64,000 bases of DNA from Mytilus galloprovincialis. Its lineage: Eukaryota > Mollusca > Bivalvia > Mytilida > Mytilidae. A program made the position numbers and the translations under genes. The DNA is taken from contig NC_134841.1 in the NCBI RefSeq assembly GCF_965363235.1, positions 40,143,440 to 40,207,439 on the forward strand, written 5' to 3'. Positions 49,434 through 60,050 of the stretch are shown piece by piece. Each line of letters starts with the position of its first letter. Positions within the stretch are counted from its first letter, which is position 1. Below the pieces are notes generated by a model, which made no database searches, had not been told where the DNA came from, and was given only the letters and a program-made list of their open reading frames with translations.

Positions 49434-49960
49434 ATCTCAATAGGGAATTACAATACAAACATTGATTATCAGCTTAGAAATGGAATTTGTTAATATGTAT
49501 ACAGAGAAGTTAGTCAATACAGATATAATCAAAATTGTTTGAGCCACCTGATTTGAATGACAGTGAACTTTGGTAAACTTTTACACGCGCCACTTGTCGT
49601 TACCGTGTTTCGGCGTTGAACCTACTTAGAATAGAAAGATTAAATTTGTGGGGCTATTTAAATACACTTCGTATAAAGATTTATGAAACCAAATGATTTT
49701 TAATTTGTGATCAATATTGAAAAAAGGTTGAAAGTTAAAACCGCCTGGTAATTCAATAGAGTTGATGTGAGAAAATTATTCTCCAATTACCATATAAAAT
49801 AGATGTTTGGTAACATCATACAATCAATAGTATTTCCGTATAAATAGATATATTTGGATCTATTTCATTTATGCTTACAAAGAAACTGTCATTAGAAAAC
49901 AATAAACAAATACTTAACTCATTATATGTTTATATGGAATTATGGGTCCATTGAATTCAT

Positions 49961-51649
49961 ATGAATTCCCAATGGACGTGTGCAGCGAAGAAGGATACGG
50001 TAATGACATGGCAGACTAGTTCCCGCCTTTCCTGGTACTGTTCTGATGATTTCGACGAAACCAGACTCCCATCGGCATTCTCTGAGATGGGTATCGAGGA
50101 AACAGACGAAGGCAGACTTTCGCGCGCTTTACAGTCATGGATGTCGGACTATGTGATAAAAAGTATCGAGCCAATGAACAAACCTGCTTTGCAACCAATA
50201 TTCTCTGGAAAATTAGGAAAAGATAGAGAGAAAATTAGTTTAGATAGAACCAAGCGTGTTCCAAGTGTTATTAAACGGTCTAAAAGTGAAAGAAAGGGAA
50301 CCTACATGGAAAAAGACCCAAAATTTAAACGACGTCAAAACGATTCTTTTAAACTTCGACGATCGGTGAGTGAAATGAAAGGGAAGCGTCCCTGTAAAGA
50401 TCAAAAACATAAAAATGAAACTGGACGTCTAAAACGTACTCCTAGTGACGATTCTATTTCAACTCACTATTCATCTCTATTTGAACTTTCGTCTCTTGAA
50501 GAAAAATCTGATGTTGTTACTTTTCAAAGTTTAAAATCAAAGAAAAGGGGGAGACATAAAAATGAAATAAAAGAACGACAATCGCCAGAACCTGTGCCAA
50601 GTAAATGGGTAGAACTTGCAAATAAGAGAAGTTTAGGCGCATTTGAAAAATTTATGAGAGCTCAAAATGTACTTCAGATTGACACGTTTGGTACAAATAA
50701 GGGTCAGTTTGAATCAGAAGCCTTTGAGTTGATGGACCCCAATGAACGAAAAATGATATTTAATTGTGGAAAACAACGTGGAATTAGATACAACAAAGAA
50801 CTTAAAAAAAGTGGAAGTACAACTACTTTAAACATAAATATTCCGTTACAACGACAACAGAAAAAGTTACGTACATTATCTGCCGGACATAAACCTCTCA
50901 GTAAGGGTCTAAATTTGGAGGAGGCTAGACAACAACTAGCAAGAGAACGTCAGTTAGCCATGGCGCGTCAAAGACAGGAAAGTAGAAGTGGAAGACCTAG
51001 AAGAAGATCTACTCATTCACGGTTAGCATCCGCGCGTTCAGAAATCAGTTCAAATGTTTCATGTGCAACGCCGTCAATACGCTCAATATCACCTGCAACT
51101 ACATACGAAAAACCTGAAACTATGTGGAAAGGGGATAAGGAAATCCTGGAGATGGATTTAAGGCGTGGCCTAACTACACGTGTTCAAAAAAGAATTAAAA
51201 CAACTACGTCTGCTTTGGAACGTGTTACCGGTTACGGTGAAAATAATGCATTGCAAAAAACCGTTGGACGATGCGAGGATTTCCCGCATCTTGTTGATGA
51301 TGATTACGGATTTAAACCAAAAATCATCCAGAAAATGAGGATATCCCCATACCTCAGTAATGTTATTCGAACAGACATAAAGGTAAGAATGGGTCGACCC
51401 AGATATCACGAAATCAAAGTCAGAGACTTAGAATGGTGGAATCGAGGCCAATCATTAAACCGAGCACATAGAAATTTGAAAGTATTTAATTGGTTGCATA
51501 GTCTACGTGAGGATGATTTTGAACACTTATTAGATTTAGACATAATTGATAAACCACCTGAATCAAGGGACGACATTGCAAATATGCACGTGGAATCAGC
51601 AGACGAACCGGATATAAAACCTCTTTACCAAACAGATTTCTTTAAATGA
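49961..51649 (+). CDS. Uninterrupted 562-aa ORF, unrecognised basic protein
   Basis: The frame is open from the ATG at 49961, with an in-frame TGA three codons before it, to the TGA at 51647-51649. The N-terminal 60 residues are acidic (D-D-F-D-E-T, G-I-E-E-T-D-E-G). Residues 65-310 are very basic and serine-rich and probably disordered. A charged helix (L-E-E-A-R-Q-Q-L-A-R-E-R-Q-L) lies near residues 318-345. Residues from about 415 look folded: V-T-G-Y-G-E-N-N, F-P-H-L-V-D-D-D-Y-G-F-K-P-K, V-R-M-G-R-P-R-Y-H-E-I, L-E-W-W-N-R-G-Q-S-L-N and V-F-N-W-L-H-S-L-R-E. It has no signal peptide or membrane segment. I cannot name the family. The length and lack of stops in AT-rich DNA make it a real gene. 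Confidence 0.82.
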   Translation: MNSQWTCAAKKDTVMTWQTSSRLSWYCSDDFDETRLPSAFSEMGIEETDEGRLSRALQSWMSDYVIKSIEPMNKPALQPIFSGKLGKDREKISLDRTKRVPSVIKRSKSERKGTYMEKDPKFKRRQNDSFKLRRSVSEMKGKRPCKDQKHKNETGRLKRTPSDDSISTHYSSLFELSSLEEKSDVVTFQSLKSKKRGRHKNEIKERQSPEPVPSKWVELANKRSLGAFEKFMRAQNVLQIDTFGTNKGQFESEAFELMDPNERKMIFNCGKQRGIRYNKELKKSGSTTTLNINIPLQRQQKKLRTLSAGHKPLSKGLNLEEARQQLARERQLAMARQRQESRSGRPRRRSTHSRLASARSEISSNVSCATPSIRSISPATTYEKPETMWKGDKEILEMDLRRGLTTRVQKRIKTTTSALERVTGYGENNALQKTVGRCEDFPHLVDDDYGFKPKIIQKMRISPYLSNVIRTDIKVRMGRPRYHEIKVRDLEWWNRGQSLNRAHRNLKVFNWLHSLREDDFEHLLDLDIIDKPPESRDDIANMHVESADEPDIKPLYQTDFFK

Positions 51650-51695
51650 ATTGTGATCAATTGTGTTCTTGTATGAAATCTAGTCCATAGAATTC

Positions 51696-51701
51696 AATAA
51701 A
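51696..51701 (+). terminator. Polyadenylation signal of the 562-aa gene
   Basis: AATAAA, 47 bp after the stop codon. Confidence 0.6.
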
Positions 51702-51949
51702 ATTTTCATAATTTTAATATAAGTTACAAAAATGCTTTTGTTTCCCCATTGGATATAACGGAGATAACAACTTTGAAGTAAAGCTAGGCATATTAAGATA
51801 TTGTTTTGATGCACATACTCCACTATATAATTTGTTTTTATAAATTATTTGTTAGTACCGGTTTTCATGGATTGTGTTGATAAAGGTAAAACACGAATTT
51901 AAATGTTAATAGAAGCATAAATGTTCTGAAGACTTTAGCAAAACCACGA

Positions 51950-52022
51950 CATCCAATATTCACAATACTAGAATTATTTCCCAAACCACAACAATTGGGG
52001 CAAGGAAAATAAATGAATCCAC
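51950..52022 (+). repeat. Decayed fragment of the CTGTGGATTCATT MITE family
   Basis: 'aaaataaatgaatccaca' and the 'accaca' pieces before it match the right half of the element at 9487-9695. Confidence 0.45.
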
Positions 52023-52351
52023 ATTATTCTATCTATTCACTGCGAGCAGTTTTCCTTCGGTCATACTTCTTTTTCCACGTGATTTTTTGAGTTGCCGCAA
52101 ACCCAAATTTTATGGTTTCTTCATCATCGATAGTCCTTAAACCTGAAAATCTTGTTTCTGAAATAAAAAAAATAAAAAATGTGTACTGGTGGTCAAAAGT
52201 GCGAACGTTGATATACGTTTTTGCTTATACTTAAAGATGTGTAAAAAAAAGTAGTAAAGAGCCCCAAAATACTATTAGTTGGCATAGAAAGCAAAGTTCG
52301 TTTTACAGTGATATTAGATAGGTTTTCGTTATTAATACGTATTATTATCTA

Positions 52352-53080
52352 AGACGTCATGATTAAATTTGAAACTAAACAACTAACGACTTTTTTGCCC
52401 TTATTTTTTGTAAAAAAGGTAAAGGAGATAGCAAAAGGCAAAAAAATAATAAAATCGAAGACAAACGGGTAGCAACCGTATACAAAAGTATTCGACGAAA
52501 AGACATAAACTCATAGAATATTCTCACAGAACTTAACATCGAGTAATTGGATCCCCAAAAATAGAAGACACAGGTGAACCCTGGTACTACACAAGTGATA
52601 TCAGTCAATTGTCAGGTGATAAAACGCCAACCAATTGCCGATCAGTGAATATTATTCAATTATCAGTGGATAATATTACATGCATTAATATGGTGAGATA
52701 ATAATATAATGTAAATATGGACACATTTTTAGCTAGTCGCCACTTTGAGTCTGTCCGTTTGTCGTCTGTTTTTTTTACATTCTTCCCAAAAATTGCTAGA
52801 TGAATTGAAACCAAAGTTTCTTTCATACTTCATACAATATTTTTTTCTTTGAAATTTGCTGTTTTGTCCAGGTTGATCAACAAACATGGCCTGTGTGGCT
52901 AACAAAGAGCATAATATTTAAACTGCAATTTTATACGAATAAATCGAAAAATGCAGCAAAAAAGGAAAAGCAACAACTTAATAATGGCCAACAAAACATG
53001 CTCTTACTATCTTCCTGATATTTTTGAAAAAATGTTTTGACCTATTTTTCGAGTTATTGACCCTGAAATATTGAAGTTTT
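52352..53080 (+). repeat. Locus repeat unit U, copy 1
   Basis: Starts 'agacgtcatgattaaatttg' and includes 'ggtaaaggagatagcaaaag', 'gtccaggttgatcaacaaac', 'atggcctgtgtggctaac' and 'tcgagttattgaccctgaaa'. Unit 2 follows directly in the same orientation. The 77-aa minus ORF inside is a by-product. Confidence 0.8.
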
Positions 53081-54470
53081 AGACGCCAGGATTAAATTTG
53101 AAACTAAACCACTTACGACTTGTTTGCCCTTGTTTTTTGTTTAAAAGGTAAAGGAGACAGCAAAAGGCAAAACAAAAATCGAAGACAAACGCGTAGCAAC
53201 CGTATACAAAAGTATTCGGAAAAAAACATAAATTCATAGAATATTCTCACAGACCTAAACATCGAGTAACTGGATCACCAAACAAAAAGAAGATACAGGT
53301 GAACCCAGGTACTACACACGTATTAACAGTCAGTTTAACATGGTAAATATGGACACATTTTTAGCTAATCGTCACTGTGAGTCCGACCGTTTGTCGTCTG
53401 TTTTTTTTTACATTCGTCTTAAAAATAGCTCGATGAATTGAAACCAAAGTTTCTTTGCTTCATCTACAATAATTCTTTCTTTGAAATTTGCTATTTTGTC
53501 CAGGTTGATCAACAAACATGGCCTGTGTGGCTAACATAGAGCATAGGATTAAAACTGCAATTTTAAACGAATAAATCGAAAAATACAGCAATAAAAGGAA
53601 ATACAACAACTTGAAAATGGCCGACAAAACATGCTCTTGCTATCTCCCTGATATTTTTGAAAAATGTTTTGACAAATTTTTCGAGTTACTGCCCTGAAAT
53701 ATTGAATATTTAACTTTATTTTGAAAAAAACAGTGTATTACAGAATGGATTTCGAAAAGCTAAGGAGCTAGGTACAAGTGGACATTTTAAAAGTAAATTT
53801 CATAGCAATTTCTATCTGTTTGAAAATTTCCAGAAGAATCTTAAGATCTTTTATGCAGTTATTGTCTCTGAAAGACATTTTTTGTTTGCAAATTTCATAA
53901 GTTGCATAAACTGTTAATTCTAAATAATATTTATATAATTTGTTTGTAACGTGAATTTAAGTCACTTTGTTGCAAATATAGTTAAAGCAAGTATTATGAT
54001 TTAAAAAAAAAAATCCTCATTCAAAATGAATGTTTGTACAAAGCGGCATAACTCAAAAACTAAAGATGCCTCTCACTGATATTTTACATATTAATTTTAC
54101 TTACGTTTTTATCATTCAAACGAAGATTCGTATACAGAAAAAAATTAATAAATAGTTGCTCCTTTTTTAGATATTTTAAACCTACATTTTGAATTGCAAA
54201 TATATAATTTTGGTGGATTTTTTTTTTATCTTATTGGGAATCATACCAAATCATCTTATGTTTATATCCAACATCTGGAGCATTACTGAAAAAGTGTTGA
54301 AGTCTTTACGACAATCTGTCATTTGCAGATACCATGCAGATGACAGCTATACGCCTTCCATTCTCAATACTACTGTATAGGTTAAACATGCATGATTATT
54401 TCAATCTGATTACTTAATATATTATATCCCCGATAAAAAAATACGGTATTTCTTGCCGATCAATTTTTAT
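53081..54470 (+). repeat. Locus repeat unit U, copy 2, longer
   Basis: Matches unit 1 over its first ~640 bp and then continues ('tgtattacagaatgg', 'tcataagttgcataaactg', 'caaagcggcataactcaaaa', 'tggagcattactgaaaaagt') to 'atatccccgataaaa'. The same continuation recurs at 61960-63200. Confidence 0.75.
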
Positions 54471-54479
54471 AGATTGAGG

Positions 54480-54660
54480 AAGACGGAGTGCTCAGCCATA
54501 ACCACTGACTTTCGATACGAGCCTGACAATTCTACTTAATTAAGGTTTGAGTCGGACACACTTGTCATGAGTGTGATTCAAACTAGCCTTAGTGTTTACA
54601 GGCTAGTTTTACAACAGTTTTACTACTAAGACAACTCGGCCATAGAGACTTCTCAGTTAC
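54480..54660 (-). mobile_element. Degenerate tRNA-derived SINE copy
   Basis: 'tagccttagtgtttacaggc' followed by 'actcggccatagagacttct' aligns with the tRNA-like head of the SINE at 61213-61445 ('cctcagtgtttactggctag', 'actcgcccatcgaggcctcc'). Confidence 0.5.
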
Positions 54661-54730
54661 TTAGAATCTCCTTGATATTAGAGTGGTTTTGTTTATGTCA
54701 AGACACATTTATGTTAGCGACTTCGGTAAA

Positions 54731-55010
54731 TAAAGGCAACAGTAGTATACCGCTGTTCAAAAATCATCAATCGATTGAGAGAAAAACAACAAATGGAAGT
54801 TTTTAACGACATTGAGTGGCTATACAGCCCTTGCACGATCGGTTTGAGAGAAAAAAAATCCGGGTTACAAACTAATACCGAGGGAAACACATCAGCTATA
54901 TAAAAAAACCAACGGTAAAATAAATATTGAAGTGCAACTAAAACAAAGTCAATGCAACATACATAGAAACGAATTATAAGATAACAACTGCCATTTTCCT
55001 AAATTGATAA
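54731..55010 (+). repeat. Dispersed repeat family A, copy 3
   Basis: 'aaaggcaacagtagtatacc', 'cgattgagagaaaaacaaca', 'accgagggaaacacatcagc' and 'ccattttcctaaattg'. It contains an extra ~70 bp relative to copies 1 and 2. Confidence 0.7.
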
Positions 55011-55862
55011 AATGAATATACATGAGCGTTACATATCAATGGCAATATTTACACGCCAAACGACAGGACAAAGGATATGATCCACTTTGCGATGGGAATG
55101 CAACAATGAAATATTGGAATAATCATGTTTGAATTGGTTATGGTTTGAGGACAACAATCAATGTCAATCTGATTTGAAGCTCGGTCTCTGGTTCTTCTTT
55201 TTTTCTTCTTTTTCTTTTGGTATACAATATTTCATCGTCATCTGATGATTCGTAAGAATCCTAATACATTTAAAGTTCATTAGGATATATTAGGTGCATA
55301 GTAAACCTAGTTTAAAAGAAGTCTGAGTACGATGTCAGAAAAGGTAACAAATTAAAAGAAACTTAACAAACAAAATGACAAAAGTTCATTATGATATAAT
55401 AGATACATGCACTCACAAAAATGTAAATAATCCATTGACAGGGAATACCAATATATCTGAAAATCATATTCAAGAACTTGAACTCGGTCAAGCGCTTTAC
55501 GAATGATACTTATATTTCTATACCTGCGTGGTTACATAATTTTTTTTTAACATAAAAAGAGTTACCCGGAAGAAAAGTATCAAATGCTATTAGTTAAAGC
55601 GTATGGTAGATCCCTTCAATAGGTTTTGTCAATCCGCATATAAAAGAGTAGGTTTGCCAAGATATTTAAATTTTTTGAAATAGTGTACGATAGTTATTTT
55701 CCGTAACTGTGGACAGATACAATTTTGACAACTGAATCAATTTAAGCCACAACACAAATGATTCTGTGATCTGTTCGTGGTCTTTTTTCATGTGTGCGTG
55801 TTTTTATATGGAATTATAACGATATGAGTTAAATATGTCTGGGTTTAAACACATTTATTAGG
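55011..55862. other. Region upstream of the TLR; no gene recognised
   Basis: Pieces of repeat ('aagtctgagtacgatgtcag') are present. No clear promoter element was seen before the receptor ATG. Confidence 0.4.
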
Positions 55863-58139
55863 ATGTATAACTGTATTTGTCAGATAGTGCCGGTCCTTTT
55901 CATGTTACTTAATTTAGTATATACTCAAGACTGTAACATTACAGTTTATGATCATTTATCAGAACAAGTGAAAATAGCTGACTGCAGTAAAAGAGGTTTT
56001 AGCGAAGTTCCACATGCACTCCCACGTGATATCACCGTTCTGGATCTTAGTGGAAACAAACTTCGTCATATCAGTAATTACTCTTTTGAAAATTACAGTT
56101 TATTGCACAATTTATCGTTGGCTAAAAACGAACTTCACATTATTGAGGATCATGCATTTTATGGATTAAGCCGATTGAAGGTTTTGAATATGAGTGAAAA
56201 TATTTTGAACCTAAGATATGTCTATACACCACAAATGCTTTTGCCGTTGCAAAATTTGATTGATCTGGACATACGACGGAATATTCCGAATCAACCAACA
56301 GTGGATTTATACCATTATCCTGATCAAGCTTTTGCAGTTTTAAAAAAGCTAGAATTCTTAGCATTAGATATGGCTCCAAATCCGATTTTCGGAATAGGAT
56401 TTCAAGGGCTGAAAAATCTGAAATCGTTAACGTTTGAATTTTGTTTTTTAAAATATCTTCGCGGATATACATTCGAAAACTTTTCATCGAATCTAGACGA
56501 ATTGAAACTGACTAGATGTCATTTAAATTTTTCGGAAGTTGAAAACAATGCTCTTGTCCCTTTTCCTAAAATTACCAAAATACATTTTGAAGAATCATGC
56601 ATGCATCTGATAGGGGCTCTTAACATGCTGTCGCCATATAATGGCAAAACTATTGAAATATTGAATTTTCGAGGTCTTAACTGTCCTATCTTCAATAGTA
56701 AAGAATATCCGTTTGCGTTAACTATCACTAGTGACATGATGAGACATTTGAAAACAATTTGTGTAGAAGTTTTAGATTTATCAGACAACGGGATAGTTGA
56801 TTTTGATGAAAACTCGCTATTGTTATTTGATCGAACAGAGTGTTTAAAACATTTATATTTCAAAGGAAACAGGTTTGCGTTTGCTTATGGAAGACATATG
56901 GACGAGTTAAAATCATTTTTTAACAAATCTGTTGCATTGAAAACATTTGACTATTCTTATATTCCAGTTCGGTTTAAGCTGAAAGAAAAAGATTTTTATC
57001 ACCAAGGACAAGACAACCATGTTTCTAACAATTTAGTATATTTACCACGTTCTTTAGAAAAATTATCTATGAGTAATATAATCTGTGAAGATATTGGTAG
57101 AATATTTTATATACGTCAAGGAAGCAATTTGACGTATCTTGATATATCGTTCGGTTATTCAAATAATGCTGTCCTGTTTGAAGTAAACGCAACAAACAAA
57201 GTTGAAACTTTAGTCTTAGATGGTCATTTCCACTGGACATTGCACCAAATAGAGCTAGTTAATTTCATAAATGTAAAAACTTTATTGAGGAGAAATGCTG
57301 GGTTGGATGAGTTTATGATGCGTTATCCTCCAGACGACAATCTTAAACGATTCATAGCACTTTTACGAAAACTTAGATATCTCGAACATTTGGATATATC
57401 AAAAAATAGTATCTTTAATTTACCAGAGAATGTATTTTTTAATAATGGACATCTTTCCGAATTATCACTGTCTAACAATTTATTTCAGTCCATTCCAAGT
57501 CAGATTACATCTAATAATAACATGAAATCACTAGACCTGCACAATAACTTACTACCAACAGTGGATCATAAAACTCGTGTTTGGGCAGATTTAATGAATC
57601 AACAGCATGGTTTATATTTTCTTCTTGATGGCAATGCATTTGAATGTAATTGTGATAATTTTGATTTCATCAAGTGGATACAAGAAACCAAAGTAAAACT
57701 TGATACCAGATCATACAAATGTACACTTTTAAACGGTACTGTGATAACCGTACTCGAAGCATATGAACAGATGCATGATTTGTTTTCCGGCTGTAGAAAT
57801 TCAATATGGCTGATGGTTTCTTCCATTTTGATAGGAACAGGTTGTATTATGACTCTGCTACTTGTAATATATAGTAGACGATGGAACATAGCTATATTGT
57901 TTTACCGCATATTCCGAAAAATTGTTGAAAAGAAATACGGTAAAAATTACACTTTTGATGTTTTTGTTTCATATGGAGGGGATAGCATACCTTGGATTAA
58001 AAACTACTTCATTCCAAAGCTAGAAGACGAATGGAAGCTTAAAATATGCATAAAAGATCGCGACTTTTACTATATTTTTTACTTTTATTATAATCCTGGT
58101 ACTTTTGATAACTATTTACGGCGGACACTCATTTTATGA
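55863..58139 (+). CDS. Toll-like receptor, ORF truncated inside the TIR domain (758 aa)
   Basis: A signal peptide (about 1-21) is followed by an ectodomain of about 18 leucine-rich repeats, such as V-L-D-L-S-G-N-K-L near residue 59 and L-S-L-S-N-N-L-F. A single LRRCT with C-N-C at 595-597 follows. The membrane segment is about 648-671 (I-W-L-M-V-S-S-I-L-I-G-T-G), then a basic linker and the start of a TIR domain at residue 696 (Y-T-F-D-V-F-V-S-Y-G-G, box 1). One LRRCT makes it a single-cysteine-cluster TLR. After residue 736 (K-D-R-D-F-Y) a 49-bp insertion changes the frame and adds 22 foreign residues before a stop, so only ~41 of the ~140 TIR residues remain. If expressed it would be a membrane receptor without a working TIR, possibly a decoy; it may equally be a pseudogene or one allele. 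Confidence 0.9.
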   Translation: MYNCICQIVPVLFMLLNLVYTQDCNITVYDHLSEQVKIADCSKRGFSEVPHALPRDITVLDLSGNKLRHISNYSFENYSLLHNLSLAKNELHIIEDHAFYGLSRLKVLNMSENILNLRYVYTPQMLLPLQNLIDLDIRRNIPNQPTVDLYHYPDQAFAVLKKLEFLALDMAPNPIFGIGFQGLKNLKSLTFEFCFLKYLRGYTFENFSSNLDELKLTRCHLNFSEVENNALVPFPKITKIHFEESCMHLIGALNMLSPYNGKTIEILNFRGLNCPIFNSKEYPFALTITSDMMRHLKTICVEVLDLSDNGIVDFDENSLLLFDRTECLKHLYFKGNRFAFAYGRHMDELKSFFNKSVALKTFDYSYIPVRFKLKEKDFYHQGQDNHVSNNLVYLPRSLEKLSMSNIICEDIGRIFYIRQGSNLTYLDISFGYSNNAVLFEVNATNKVETLVLDGHFHWTLHQIELVNFINVKTLLRRNAGLDEFMMRYPPDDNLKRFIALLRKLRYLEHLDISKNSIFNLPENVFFNNGHLSELSLSNNLFQSIPSQITSNNNMKSLDLHNNLLPTVDHKTRVWADLMNQQHGLYFLLDGNAFECNCDNFDFIKWIQETKVKLDTRSYKCTLLNGTVITVLEAYEQMHDLFSGCRNSIWLMVSSILIGTGCIMTLLLVIYSRRWNIAILFYRIFRKIVEKKYGKNYTFDVFVSYGGDSIPWIKNYFIPKLEDEWKLKICIKDRDFYYIFYFYYNPGTFDNYLRRTLIL
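58071..58119 (+). mobile_element. 49-bp insertion of a SINE-like family J tail in the TIR domain
   Basis: Comparison with the TIR copy at 59504 gives exact boundaries. The insert ends in 'ataatcctggtacttttgat' as does the family J copy at 62527-62826. TTTAC is present on both sides, consistent with a 5-bp target duplication. No GT-AG borders exist, so it is not a small intron. Confidence 0.8.
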
Positions 58140-58434
58140 TGCAGAGGCAGAGAGCATAGAAAACAGTAGACATGTTATATTTTTACTTACTCCCATATTT
58201 AAAGTCTCGCGAGAATGTCTGTTTGAAATTGATAGAGTGAAACATGAAATAAGTATGCAGAACATTGAAAATATTATAGTTATATCTAAAGACATTACTT
58301 TAAAAGATATTCCTGAAGGACTTACTCATATTTGGAACTATGTATTATTCATTCAGTGGCCAGAAGACTGTAATGATCATGACTTAACATGGCAAAAATT
58401 GAGAAAGTGGATTTCTGGTGATTTTCTGTATTAG
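58120..58434 (+). pseudogene. Remainder of the TLR TIR domain, out of frame with the receptor
   Basis: Continues the TIR homology after the insertion: G-G-H-S-F-Y-D-A-E-A-E, V-I-F-L-L-T-P-I-F, C-L-F-E-I-D-R, I-I-V-I-S-K-D, W-P-E-D-C and a box-3-like L-T-W-Q-K-L-R-K-W-I, ending in a stop at 58432. The frame is otherwise open, so the insertion is the only break seen and is probably young. Confidence 0.85.
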
Positions 58435-59503
58435 AATATATGACACCAAATTAATGCAGTGCGAACGACAGGTTTATCTACAAAAAGACATTTATAAATA
58501 TTATATGCGTTCGAAACGATTTTCTGGATTCACCTTTACCGGGAACGCTTTAGGCAACAAAAAAAAGACCAATGGTGCCGAAAGACGTGAAGGGCCTTCT
58601 TAACATTTAAATTATATCAGACTCTATATGAGGTAAATTTTGGCTGGGGGAGTTGAAACCCTAACTATCACAGTGATTCCGCTAGGCAGTGGTCACATGA
58701 CATTTGCCAATATTTCTCTCAATGTGCTGACTTTAAAAATTTCAGGTGAATTCTTAATAATAGACAACTTTCGAGTTCGATGCATTTCCGTCAAATAATT
58801 TGGTTTAAGTGAGCATCATTCGTGAGTTTAGGGGCATCGTCACTTCCGTTCCCTGATGAGCGAGTGGTTGGAAAACTATGATGCTATATTGCACGAATTA
58901 TTCGGCAAATTGAGTTCTGATAATTGACAATCAGCAATGCTGTCATTAGGGAATTGTGATTAAGTACCTACAGAACAAACATTATTTCTAGTTTATCCTG
59001 CACAATGACGATCACTTAGACGCTTGATGAACGTTATTAGTTTAGGGATACAGGCAAGCTCCTCTTTCTGGTTAATGACGTCACAAAGGCGCGCATAATT
59101 GACGAGTTTTTTTGCGGTAAAGGACATACACGAAAGTGGTATATTGCCCTTATGACATTTGAATAAAAGTCTGTCTTGATTATTGTTATCAAGAGACAGG
59201 GATGGATTTATGTTTGGAAATGTCTCGGTTATATCAATAAAATGACAAACCTCTTCAAAATACCAAAATAAACATTTGAAAGAATTTAACCATAACATTA
59301 ACAAAATTTCGAAAGGATTGTCATTGATAAGCGAAAATGAAATTAATTTTATCCTTAAATTGTCCCATTATTTTTTTTTTAAATGAAAGAATAAGCAAAA
59401 ATCTTGTGCATAACAGATATGTCTTAATTCCCCTTCATCAGGGTCGCTCGTAGCAATAAAAATCCGGCTAATTTAATGACACTGACTGGCGTAAAATGAA
59501 GAA
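58435..59503. other. Interval between the two TIR copies; no gene recognised
   Basis: Holds repeat-like sequence ('aactttcgagttcgatgcat', 'acttccgttccctgatgagc') that I associate with mussel repeats. A 103-aa minus ORF (58993-59304) lies in this region and has no recognised domain. Confidence 0.45.
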
Positions 59504-60050
59504 CTGCTACTTGTAATATATAGTAGACGATGGAACATAGCTATATTGTTTTACCGCATATTCCGAAAAATTGTTGAAAAGAAATACGGTAAAGATTACA
59601 CTTTTGATGTTTTTGTTTCATATGGAGGGGATAGCATACCTTGTATTAAAAACTACTTCATTCAAAGGCAAGAAGACGAATGGAAGCTTAAAATATGCGT
59701 AAAAGATCGCGACTTTTACGACGGACACTCATTTTATGATGCAGAGGCAGAGAGCATAGAAACCAGTAGATATGTTATATTTTTACTTACTCCAATATTT
59801 AAAGTCTCGCAAGACTGTCTGTTTGAAATTGATAGAGCGAAACATGAAATAAGTATGCAGAACATTGAAAACATTATAGTCATATCTAAAGACACTACGT
59901 TAAAAGGTATAACTGAAGTGCTTACTCATATTTGGAATTAGGTGTTATTCATACAATGGCCAGAAGACTGTAATGATCATGATTTTACATGGCAAAAAAT
60001 TGAGAAAGTGGATTTGCAATGATTTCATTTATTAGATTGTATGATAACAT
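59504..60050 (+). pseudogene. Partial TLR duplicate: end of membrane segment, linker and TIR domain
   Basis: Homology begins abruptly at 'ctgctacttgtaatatatag' (matching 57855) and continues through linker and TIR at about 95% by eye, without the 49-bp insertion. The ectodomain is absent. The frame from 59546 reads Y-T-F-D-V-F-V-S-Y-G-G, K-D-R-D-F-Y-D-G, V-I-F-L-L-T-P-I-F, then stops at a TAG (59939) where the first copy has a tyrosine codon. A one-base insertion follows further on. With no signal peptide or membrane anchor it would at best be a short cytosolic TIR protein. Most likely it is a duplicated gene end in decay. Confidence 0.85.

Noticed and set aside
58071-58119. A 49-nt mini-intron in the TLR gene
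   Set aside because: It lacks GT-AG or GC-AG borders and carries a known repeat tail with a flanking duplication.
58993-59304. 103-aa minus ORF between the TIR copies
   Set aside because: No domain was recognised, and the surrounding sequence looks like repeat; not supported as a gene.
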